This document shows, one piece after another, positions 16,076 through 22,198 of a stretch of 22,198 bases of DNA (position 1 is its first letter; each line of letters opens with the position of its first letter). A model generated the notes under the pieces. It was not told the DNA's origin, searched no databases, and was given only the letters and a program-made list of their open reading frames with translations. A program made the translations under genes and the position numbers. The stretch comes from JBCCFW01 sp039029535 (lineage in GTDB: Bacteria > Acidobacteriota > JBCCFW01). Location of the stretch: assembly GCA_039029535.1 (NCBI GenBank), contig JBCCFW010000128.1, forward strand, positions 1-22,198. The letters run 5' to 3'.

Positions 16076-17728
16076 GAGGCAGTCGGAGAGACCGTCGCCA
16101 TCGAGGTCCCCGTCGCTGAGACCACAGCCGCAGGTGCCGGGATGGACCTTGGTGCCGTCCAGCGGGCAGAGGTCGAGGCAGTCGAGCACGGCGTCGCCGT
16201 CGGAGTCGACATCGGCCACGCCACAGCCGCAGGTACCAGCCTCGACCTTGGCGCCGTCCAGCGGACAGGAGTCGAGGCAGTCGAGCACGGTGTCGCCGTC
16301 GGAGTCGGAGTCGACGTCGGCCACGCCACAGCCGCAGGCACCGCTCCTGGTCTTGCCGGGATCCTCCGGGCAGCAGTCGCAGACGTCGCCGCTCCCATCG
16401 GCATCCTGGTCTTCTTGAGCGAAGTTGCTCACCGCGGGACAGTTGTCTCCCTGATCAGCGATGCAGTCGAGGTCGAGATCGCCGATCGGGCCGAACCACG
16501 CCAGGTAGTGGTTGCTCGGTGGCCCGCTCTGCAGGCTCGCGAGGACGAGCTCGCCACCGACCTCCACCGCCACGCCCACGCCGGCGCCGTTGGAGCCTTC
16601 GAGGCCGGACAAGGCGATGCCGTCGGTGCCGAAGCCGGGGTCCCGGCTCCCGGCGGTGTCGAACCGAGCCAGGTAGTGGTTTCGAGGTGACCGATCCTGC
16701 AGGCCCGCGAGGACGATCTCGCCTCCGGCCTGTACCGCCACCCCCACGCCGTCGCCGTCACCATCGAAACCGGTCACGGCGATGCCGCTGGTGCCGAAGG
16801 TGGGGTCCAGGCTCCCGCCCGTGTCGAACCTCGCCAGGAAGTGGTTGAAGGACGAGCGCTGATGGCTCGCGAGGACGAGCTTGCCGTCTGCCTGCACCGC
16901 CACGCTCACGTCGGCGTCGTTGCCCTCGAAGCCAGTCAGGGCGATGCCGTCGGTGCCGAAGCCGGGATCCAGGATCCCGTCCATGTCGAACCGTGCCAGG
17001 AAGTGGTTCTGGGATGAGCTCTGAAGGCCCGCGAGGACGAGACTGCCGTCCGCCTGCAGTGCCAGGTCCAGGCCGTCGCTCCCACCGTCGAAGCCGGTCA
17101 GGGCGATGCCGCCGGCGCCGAAGCCGGGATCCAGGGTCCCGTCCGTGTCGAACCGCGCCAGGTAGTGGTTGCGGGACGAGAGCTGATGGCCCGCGAGGAC
17201 GAGCTTGCCGTCCGCCTGCACCACCACGCCCACGCCGGCGCTACGGGAACACTCGAAGCCAGTCAGGGTGATGCCGCCGGTACCGAAGCCGAGGTCCAGA
17301 AGCCCGTCCGTGTCGAACCGCGCCAGGTAGTGGTGACCGGATGAAGACTGCATGCTCGCGAGGATGAGCTTGCCGTCCTCCTGCACCGCCACGCTCACGC
17401 CCGAACGAGGCTCACCCATGAAGCCGGTCTGGACGATGCCACCGGTGCCGAAGCTGGGATCCAGGCGCCCGCAGGTGTCGAAGCGCGCCAGGTAGTGGCT
17501 GTCTGGTGATGAGCCCTGCTTGCTCGCGAGGACGAGCTTGCTGTCCGCCTGCACCACCACGTCCACGTCGGAACGGATGTCGCCGAAGATGCCGGTCCGG
17601 GCGATGCCGCCATCGCCGAAGGTGAGGTTCAGCACGCCATCCTGCGCGGAGACGCTCGCCGCCGAAACCGACATCAAGGTGAGGACCAGCACGCCAGCGT
17701 TCAGCCATCGACTCGTTCGGACGTCCAT
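15305..17728 (-). CDS. Secreted delta-60 repeat protein with Cys-rich thrombospondin-3-like repeats and the shared C-terminal module
   Basis: A predicted exported protein of 807 residues. The ATG at 17728 is chosen because GAGG lies six nt upstream and the next residues form a signal peptide (LNAGVLVLTLMSVSAASVSAQ). In-frame ATGs at 17731 and 17743 are alternatives; 17851 would add a long non-signal lead. Residues about 32-430 are seven delta-60 type repeats of 54-56 residues, each with QADGKLVLAG, HYLARFDTDG and LDPGFGTGGIALTGF, likely a propeller. Residues about 430-545 are thrombospondin-3-like units, including CPLDG(A/T)KV followed by GTCGCG. The last about 255 residues form the module shared with the FG-GAP/HYR protein, ending in an Arg-rich tail. 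No anchor motif is visible. The gene is divergent from the helicase gene. Confidence 0.88.
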   Translation of the reverse strand: MDVRTSRWLNAGVLVLTLMSVSAASVSAQDGVLNLTFGDGGIARTGIFGDIRSDVDVVVQADSKLVLASKQGSSPDSHYLARFDTCGRLDPSFGTGGIVQTGFMGEPRSGVSVAVQEDGKLILASMQSSSGHHYLARFDTDGLLDLGFGTGGITLTGFECSRSAGVGVVVQADGKLVLAGHQLSSRNHYLARFDTDGTLDPGFGAGGIALTGFDGGSDGLDLALQADGSLVLAGLQSSSQNHFLARFDMDGILDPGFGTDGIALTGFEGNDADVSVAVQADGKLVLASHQRSSFNHFLARFDTGGSLDPTFGTSGIAVTGFDGDGDGVGVAVQAGGEIVLAGLQDRSPRNHYLARFDTAGSRDPGFGTDGIALSGLEGSNGAGVGVAVEVGGELVLASLQSGPPSNHYLAWFGPIGDLDLDCIADQGDNCPAVSNFAQEDQDADGSGDVCDCCPEDPGKTRSGACGCGVADVDSDSDGDTVLDCLDSCPLDGAKVEAGTCGCGVADVDSDGDAVLDCLDLCPLDGTKVHPGTCGCGLSDGDLDGDGLSDCLDLTLVRCEDCDFRSLLAAALPSLPEDPDCSLLPASPVACCPLVEEAVGALTDDVLPSTHPCAAPCGEECRGHDFDGLEPGTMVEAQFSGLTVSGTTPVLSFDSSNPTCDDEDLATPGLGSGNDLPRGDVLVLSEPGSSCVPDDARDGGVMTFEYDTVQEVHWVGLLDVDEEGTAVRAFDSAGELLLEVPVPSKTDNSWQRVDIARCGVKLVEIESAGSFAVTDLACESELRRSRRDEGVEGPVRARSRRLSGRRQR
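16080..16440 (-). repeat. Tandem thrombospondin-3-like repeats with GTCGCG linkers
   Basis: The phrase CCACAGCCGCAGG recurs at 16122, 16221 and 16326, giving periods of 99 and 105 bp (33 and 35 residues). Two units are close to identical at the DNA level, indicating fairly recent duplication. The protein pattern is DSDGDxVLDCLDxCPLDG followed by a GTCGCG linker. Confidence 0.8.
16490..17640 (-). repeat. Seven delta-60 repeats
   Basis: The phrase that encodes YLARF or FLARF (CCAGG followed by TAGTGG or AAGTGG on the plus strand) recurs near 16501, 16669, 16834, 16996, 17158, 17323 and 17488. Spacings are 162-168 bp, always multiples of three. Confidence 0.82.
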
Positions 17729-18094
17729 CATCCACCTCGTCATGGAACCGAGAGTCCGTGGAGGGCGCTCTCGAAGGGAGCCGCTCGATGGAGCGGTCCT
17801 CTCACCTACCAGACGCATTCGGGAGCCGCCGAGGGTCACGTCGATCGGCATCCGATCCTTCTCGCCAGTCGCACGACCGGCCCCGGGACGTGCAGCTCAC
17901 GCCCGCTCCCCCAAGGGCTGCCCACCGGGCAAGTGGCCCGAGCTGACCCACTCCCGGGCTCGATTCCGACTTGCGTCGGGCCCCTCGTTGCGGCATCTTC
18001 CCCGATTCCCGGGAGCCCCCCACCCCCCGTCAGGCGCCCCCTTCGACCGCTTTCCTGGCGCCGACTCGCTCCCGCTCCGGACCGCACCGTGACG
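17729..18094. promoter_or_regulatory. Divergent intergenic region before the DEAD-box helicase
   Basis: This gap of 366 bp lies between the delta-60 gene (minus) and the helicase (plus), so it should contain both promoters. Open frames run through it on both strands, but their products are low-complexity and unlike anything known. A small stem, CGGGC and GCCCG around AAGTG, lies near 17925-17942. If the helicase promoter is distal, the mRNA has a long leader, a common trait of cold-regulated helicase genes. I saw no clear promoter hexamers. Confidence 0.3.
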
Positions 18095-20206
18095 ATGGCC
18101 ATCGACGATCCCGTGACCGAACCCACCGAGGACAGCACCTCGACCCCGACCGACGTGACCGGCTCCTCGCCGCCCGAGGAGACCCCCTCCCCGTCCGTCG
18201 AGGCCCCTCCGGCAGAGGTCGAGGTGCGGCCTGACGACGCCGGCGAGACGACCGCCACCGAGCCGGCCGACCCGGCGGCCGAGTCCGACGCCCCTCCCTC
18301 GGACGACGTCGCCTCCCCGCTGGTCGCCCCCGAGGAGCCCAGCGACGACGCGCCCTTCGCCGGCGCGCCCGAGCCGCTCCGCCTCGCCATGGAGGCACGC
18401 GGCTTCACCGGCCTGACCCCCGTGCAGCGCACCGTGGCGGCCGCCGGCCACGACGGTCGGGACCTGCGCATCACCTCGCAGACCGGCTCCGGAAAGACCG
18501 TCGCCCTCGGCATGGTCCTCGCCTCCGAGCTCATGGACGAAGTCCCCGAGGGCCCCCTGGCCGGCCCCCTGGTGCTCATCGTCACGCCCACTCGCGAGCT
18601 CGCCTCGCAGGTCGCCGAGGAGCTCGGCTGGCTCTACCGCCGCCTGTCGCGCGCCCGGGTCGACGTCGTCACCGGCGGCACCGACGTGGGTCGCGAGCGT
18701 CGGCGCCTGGCCCGACCGCCCGAGGTTCTCGTCGGCACGCCGGGTCGTCTCCTCGATCACCTCGAGCACGGTGGCTTCGACGGGAGCGGCGTGCGCCAGG
18801 TCGTCCTCGACGAGGCCGATCAGATGCTCGACCTCGGCTTCCGCGACGACCTCGAGGCCATCCTCGAGAAGCTCCCCGAGCAGCGACGGAGCCACCTGGT
18901 CTCGGCGACCTTCCCCCGCGACGTGCAGCAGCTCGCCGACAAGTTTCAGAGCGATCCCCTCCATCTCGAGGGCACGACGCTCGGCGCGGCCAACACCGAC
19001 ATCGAGCACGTCGCGCACCTCGTTCGCGACGCGGACCGCTACGCCGCGCTCGTCAACGTGCTGCTGACCACGCAGCCGGGCGACCGCTGCCTCGTCTTCG
19101 TCCAGCGCCGCGTCGACGCGACCGAGCTCTCCGAGCGCCTGGCTGCCGACGGCTTCGCCGCACTCCCCATGTCGGGCGAGCTCCCCCAGGCTCAGCGCAC
19201 GCGCACGCTGCGCGCCTTCCGCAACGGCATCGTCGGCACCTTGGTGGCCACCGACGTCGCGGCCCGTGGCATCGACGTCCCGGACATCTCGCTCGTCATC
19301 CACGGCGACCTGCCCTTCGACGGCGACGTCTACACGCACCGCAGCGGTCGTACCGGTCGCGCCGGCAAGACCGGTCGCAGCGTGCTGCTCGTCCCCGTGC
19401 AGGCGCGGCGACGAGTCGACCGCATCCTCGGCCAGGCTCGCGTCCAGACGAAGTGGAAGTCGGTGCCAGCGGCCGACGCCATCGAGAAAGCGGTCGACAA
19501 GCAGGTCCGTCGCGACCTTCATGCGCGGCTCGCCGACGAGGGGCTGGCGCCGAGCGAGAAGCAGCTCGAGCAGGCCCAGCGGCTCCTCGAGGAGCGCGAC
19601 GCGGCGCATCTCATCGCGACCCTGCTCGACCAGTCACGGCCGCGTCTCCCGCGCAGCCCGTTCAACGTCCCCGATCCGCCGCAGCCGCGTGATCGCTACG
19701 ACCGCCGGGGTGACCGCCGGCCCTACGATCGCGATCGACGCGATGGGCCGGACCGTGGTCCCCGCCCGACTGGCCCCCGTGGCCCCCGCCGCGACGCGCC
19801 GGGTGAGTTCGTCCGCTACTTCATGAACTCGGGCTCGGACGAGGGGCTGACCCCGTCACGCCTGCTCCCCTACCTCTGTCGGCGGGGCAACATCAGCGGC
19901 GAGCAGGTCGGCGCCATCCGCGTCGAAGGTCGCTCGACCACCTTCGACGTCCACTCCTCGGTGGCGGACGCGTTCGAGCAGAAGGCCTGTCGGCCCGACC
20001 CGGGCAAGCCCGGCCTGAGGATCGCGCGTCATCACCAGCAGGGTCCGCGCGAAGGCGGCGGCGGTGGCGGCGATCGCCGGCCTCCGCATCGTGGGGGGCC
20101 GGGTGGCGGTCCGGGTGGTGGCAAGGGAGGACGCCCGCCCTGGAAGCGCGGGGGTGGTCCGCCGCGTCGCGACGACCGACGGGGACCGCGGAAGCCACGC
20201 GACTGA
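18095..20206 (+). CDS. DEAD-box ATP-dependent RNA helicase with DbpA-type RNA-binding domain (CsdA/DeaD-like)
   Basis: A protein of 703 residues from the ATG at 18095; GTG at 18089 is possible, and upstream in-frame sequence lacks homology. Residues 1-85 are an acidic, Pro/Thr-rich disordered extension. The helicase core follows with TPVQ, motif I QTGSGKT (about 128-135), PTRELA, TPGR, DEAD (239-242), SAT, VFVQRR, VATDVAARGIDVPD and HRSGRTGR (from 415). After an Arg/Asp/Pro-rich linker comes a DbpA RNA-binding domain (about 570-645: VRYFMNSGSDEGLTPSRLL and NISGEQVGAIRVEGRSTTFDV), then a Gly/Arg-rich tail. All catalytic motifs are intact. It probably remodels rRNA or mRNA structure in ribosome assembly or cold adaptation. 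Its stop is only 14 bp from the stop of the opposing gene. Confidence 0.93.
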   Translation: MAIDDPVTEPTEDSTSTPTDVTGSSPPEETPSPSVEAPPAEVEVRPDDAGETTATEPADPAAESDAPPSDDVASPLVAPEEPSDDAPFAGAPEPLRLAMEARGFTGLTPVQRTVAAAGHDGRDLRITSQTGSGKTVALGMVLASELMDEVPEGPLAGPLVLIVTPTRELASQVAEELGWLYRRLSRARVDVVTGGTDVGRERRRLARPPEVLVGTPGRLLDHLEHGGFDGSGVRQVVLDEADQMLDLGFRDDLEAILEKLPEQRRSHLVSATFPRDVQQLADKFQSDPLHLEGTTLGAANTDIEHVAHLVRDADRYAALVNVLLTTQPGDRCLVFVQRRVDATELSERLAADGFAALPMSGELPQAQRTRTLRAFRNGIVGTLVATDVAARGIDVPDISLVIHGDLPFDGDVYTHRSGRTGRAGKTGRSVLLVPVQARRRVDRILGQARVQTKWKSVPAADAIEKAVDKQVRRDLHARLADEGLAPSEKQLEQAQRLLEERDAAHLIATLLDQSRPRLPRSPFNVPDPPQPRDRYDRRGDRRPYDRDRRDGPDRGPRPTGPRGPRRDAPGEFVRYFMNSGSDEGLTPSRLLPYLCRRGNISGEQVGAIRVEGRSTTFDVHSSVADAFEQKACRPDPGKPGLRIARHHQQGPREGGGGGGDRRPPHRGGPGGGPGGGKGGRPPWKRGGGPPRRDDRRGPRKPRD

Positions 20207-20208
20207 AG

Positions 20209-20232
20209 CGCGAGGCCGCCTCATCCTTCGCG
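20209..20232. terminator. Imperfect hairpin at the helicase/paralog-gene junction
   Basis: CGCGAGG (20209-20215) can pair with CC-T-TCGCG (20225-20232) with one bulged base and a nine-nt loop. It lies across the 14-bp gap between the convergent stops and into the end of the minus-strand gene. It is weak, without a T-tract, and could be chance in GC-rich DNA. Confidence 0.25.
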
Positions 20233-21093
20233 GGGTGACGGCGCCCACTCGAACCCGGCCGTCCTCGTACCTCGCCTCGATCTCCGCCGAGTGCGCTCAC
20301 CCTCTCGCGAGCGGCGGAGCCGTGCCAGCGCCGCGAGGCCGTCCGTCTTCTCCGCCGGCCGGCGTCGCAACCAGCCCAGGTCGGCGAGGTCGTAGGAGTC
20401 GGCGAGCTCCAGCTCAGCCAGCGCCCCGAGACGCGCTTCCTCCTCCCAGATCTCGACAGGAGCCGGCTCGGCCACGAGAAGCACGGGCTCTCGAGGACGA
20501 CGCGAGCCCGTCCGCACGTCGACGAAAGAGGTGTCGAGCTGCTCGCTCTCGCTCGGAGCTCCCGGGCGTAGGTGGAGGATGTGGTCGACGAAGACCTCAC
20601 GGTGGTCGGCGGATCTCACCGAGGGACCGATGGCCTCCTTCCAGCGCCGCAACCATTCACGCTCGGCCGCGGCGTCCTGCGTCTCACGAAGGGCGAAGAG
20701 GCCGGGAGGACTGAAGGTGCAGGTGTAGAAGTCGACCAGGTGGCCGCCGGGAGGGATGCGCAGGATGCGTGAGCTCTCGCCGACTCGATCGAAGCCGTCC
20801 TCGGCATTGGCTGCCTCGACCTGCAGTAGACCGTTGGGAACCCGCAACCAGCTTCGCGACCGACTCACCCATGAGGCCCTCTCGTCGGCGCTCAGGTCCC
20901 CAAGCACGACCCGAACGACGGAGCCGACGGCGTGTTCCTCCCCACGCAGACCAACGACGACACCATCGGTCGCGACCGGATCGGGGGCGGAGAAGATCTC
21001 GGAGTGCCGCCGACCGTCGAAGCCGACCGCGTGGAAGAGCAGGCTCAGGCCATCGGCGTCGAGATGGAAGTCGCGACGGATCGTCTCGGTCAC
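20221..21093 (-). CDS. Uncharacterised protein, paralog of the gene immediately upstream
   Basis: A protein of 290 residues that I do not recognise. The start is GTG at 21093, supported by AGGAG five nt upstream and by a four-base GTGA overlap with the preceding gene. It aligns along its length with that gene: FHAVGFDGR (20-28), a GLRG turn (about 48-51), RVVLGDLSADE, SWVSRSRSWLRVPNGLL (74-90), ILRIPPG (110-116), a Cys followed by a Phe-x-x-Pro segment, and near the C-terminus GALAELELADSYDLADLGWL. The last 40 residues are strongly basic (RRSREGERTRRRSRRG). No signal peptide or transmembrane segment is seen, so it is probably cytosolic. The spacing of hydrophobic residues suggests a beta-rich N-terminal domain followed by helices. 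The basic tail could bind nucleic acid; this is a guess. Confidence 0.8.
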   Translation of the reverse strand: MTETIRRDFHLDADGLSLLFHAVGFDGRRHSEIFSAPDPVATDGVVVGLRGEEHAVGSVVRVVLGDLSADERASWVSRSRSWLRVPNGLLQVEAANAEDGFDRVGESSRILRIPPGGHLVDFYTCTFSPPGLFALRETQDAAAEREWLRRWKEAIGPSVRSADHREVFVDHILHLRPGAPSESEQLDTSFVDVRTGSRRPREPVLLVAEPAPVEIWEEEARLGALAELELADSYDLADLGWLRRRPAEKTDGLAALARLRRSREGERTRRRSRRGTRTAGFEWAPSPREG

Positions 21094-22198
21094 GTCGTCT
21101 CCTGGCCCTGCCTGGCTTTCCTGAGCGCGGCCTTCTTCCGAGCCGATCTCCGGGCTGCCTTCCTTCGCTTCGCTCGATCCCAGCGGAGCTGTTGGAGCGA
21201 CAGCCTCTCGTACCCGGGTCGGTGCTCCTCAGCGAGCACCCGGTGCAGCCAGCGCAGGTCGGCGAGCTCGTCATCCGAGGCCAGCCCCATCTCCGCGAGT
21301 GCGCCGATGCGGGCCTCTTCCTGTTCCCACTCCGACTTCTGCACGAGGTCCATGACGAGGGGCACGGGCTTCCTCGGAAGACGCACGCCCTGCTCGACGT
21401 CGAAGAAGACCTCCGCGGGAACCGAGGGCCGGCCACGACGCTGCTCCGAGTCCAACTTCGCGCGTTGACCTGTCGTGAGAGCGCTGGGCGAGAGGTGCAG
21501 GAGGTACTCCACGAAGTGTCCCGAGTTGTCCCGCACGTCTTCAGGCAGGCGTAGGAGCTCCCGAGCCTGGAGAGCCCAAGCCTCGTCGGGGCCGAGACCA
21601 CGGGCCTTGTTCACGACCTCACGACCAGGCGCCCCGAAGTAGCAGGCATGCATGTCGGCGCGGTAGTCCCCGGGCGGCACCCGAAGGATCTCCAGCCCCG
21701 AGTCGTAGTCGACTTGCTCCAGCCGTCCGTCCGAGCTGATCGGCGCGAGCTGGAGGAGACCGCTGGGAATCCGGAGCCAGCCCCGCTCCCGGCTCACCCA
21801 CGAGCTCTTCTCGTCGTCGGTCAGCTCACCGACGACGATGCGGACGCTGAGGCTCGCAGGCTCCGCTCCCCCTCTCAAGCCCAGCGCCAGCCCGTCGGCG
21901 ATCGCCGTGCCGAGATCTCCTAGCACCTCAGATGCAGGCCGGCCATCGAAGCCGACACCGTGGAAGAAGAGATGGTCACGATAGAGGTAAATCGAGTGGT
22001 CCTCGCGGATCGTGGACGTCTCCGTGACTTCGGGCAGTCGCCGCGGCGTCGCGAGCCGACGCGGCCTCTTCTTCGCGGTCTTCTTCTTCACGGCCTTCTT
22101 CTTCGCGGCCTTCTTCTTCGCGGTCTTCTTCTTCGCGGTCTTCTTCTTCACGGCCTTCTTCTTCGCGGCCTTCTTCTTCGCGGTCTTCTTCTTCGCGG
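21090..22198 (-). CDS. Uncharacterised protein with Lys-rich N-terminal pentapeptide repeats, partial at the window edge
   Basis: The frame is open to 22198, so the true start may lie outside. An in-frame GTG at 22151 falls inside the repeat and is a poor start candidate. The visible N-terminus is built from AKKKT/AKKKA/VKKKT units, like histone H1-type or HU-type Ala/Lys tails, leading into RPRRLATPRRLP. The folded part carries the same landmarks as the downstream gene: FFHGVGFDGR, GLRGG, RIVVGELTDDE, SWVSRERGWLRIPSGLLQL, ILRVPPGDYRADMHACYFGAPG and GALAEMGLASDDELADLRWL. It ends with a basic tail rich in Arg, Lys and Ala. It is translationally coupled by GTGA to its paralog. I know no function. 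The lysine tail suggests nucleic-acid binding, which is inference. Confidence 0.78.
   Translation of the reverse strand, partial: AKKKTAKKKAAKKKAVKKKTAKKKTAKKKAAKKKAVKKKTAKKRPRRLATPRRLPEVTETSTIREDHSIYLYRDHLFFHGVGFDGRPASEVLGDLGTAIADGLALGLRGGAEPASLSVRIVVGELTDDEKSSWVSRERGWLRIPSGLLQLAPISSDGRLEQVDYDSGLEILRVPPGDYRADMHACYFGAPGREVVNKARGLGPDEAWALQARELLRLPEDVRDNSGHFVEYLLHLSPSALTTGQRAKLDSEQRRGRPSVPAEVFFDVEQGVRLPRKPVPLVMDLVQKSEWEQEEARIGALAEMGLASDDELADLRWLHRVLAEEHRPGYERLSLQQLRWDRAKRRKAARRSARKKAALRKARQGQETT
22081..22198 (-). repeat. Perfect 60-bp tandem repeat made of 15-bp units, in coding frame
   Basis: Bases 22081-22140 and 22141-22198 are identical over all 58 comparable positions. Each 60-bp unit consists of four 15-bp sub-units encoding (A/V)KKK(T/A). 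All Lys codons are AAG. A degenerate copy precedes it (about 22063-22080). The array continues past the window edge, so copy number is unknown. Exact identity points to recent expansion by slippage or unequal recombination. Confidence 0.9.

Noticed and set aside
17897..19609. Minus-strand open frame of 570 codons opposite the helicase
   Set aside because: Antisense to intact DEAD-box motifs; biased composition only.
22081..22198. Repetitive edge sequence considered as a CRISPR or intergenic satellite
   Set aside because: The repeats have no spacers, keep a 15-bp coding period and stay in frame with the downstream conserved domain, so they are coding.

Overview
This is a very GC-rich bacterial window. 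Its mix of families suggests a Planctomycetota-like genome, or a similar lineage with large secretomes such as Acidobacteriota or Myxococcota. The clues are an ECF sigma factor coupled to a giant transmembrane Ser/Thr kinase, several secreted beta-propeller (FG-GAP/VCBS/delta-60) proteins carrying HYR or thrombospondin-3 repeats, and a TPR-CRTAC1 (ASPIC/UnbV) pair. The phylum is inferred from gene content alone. No rRNA, tRNA, CRISPR array or insertion sequence was seen.

Layout. (1) 1-113, minus: the N-terminus of a PLP-dependent aminotransferase that leaves the window. (2) 261-6609, plus: a benzoate-CoA-ligase-like acyl-CoA synthetase, a secreted FG-GAP/HYR protein, and a standalone DltA/NRPS-type adenylation enzyme that starts 15 nt after it. 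(3) A perfect inverted repeat at 6633-6667 lies between the adenylation gene and a convergent secreted FG-GAP/thrombospondin-3 gene (6690-8498, minus). (4) 8741-12285, plus: the sigma factor and a kinase-FGE fusion overlap by ATGA, behind a promoter region holding a TTGACA box and a perfect 14-bp palindrome. (5) 12123-15073, minus: a TPR protein and a CRTAC1-like protein overlap by ATGA. The CRTAC1 gene also overlaps the kinase tail-to-tail by 163 bp. (6) 15305-17728, minus: a secreted delta-60/thrombospondin-3 protein. (7) 18095-20206, plus: a DEAD-box RNA helicase with a DbpA-type RNA-binding domain. (8) 20221-22198, minus: two tandem paralogous genes of an unrecognised family joined by a GTGA overlap. 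The upstream one carries a lysine-rich N-terminal repeat encoded by an exact 60-bp DNA duplication and runs off the window.

How the genes may work together. Four large exported calcium-binding-type propeller proteins are spread over 16 kb. Two of them, in opposite orientation and more than 10 kb apart, end in the same Cys-bounded module of about 240 residues with an Arg-rich tail. This may be a lineage-specific surface-attachment or sorting module. The sigma/kinase operon could be a regulator of such functions, but nothing in the sequence proves that link. The most unfamiliar material is the shared C-terminal module and the tandem paralog pair at the right edge.
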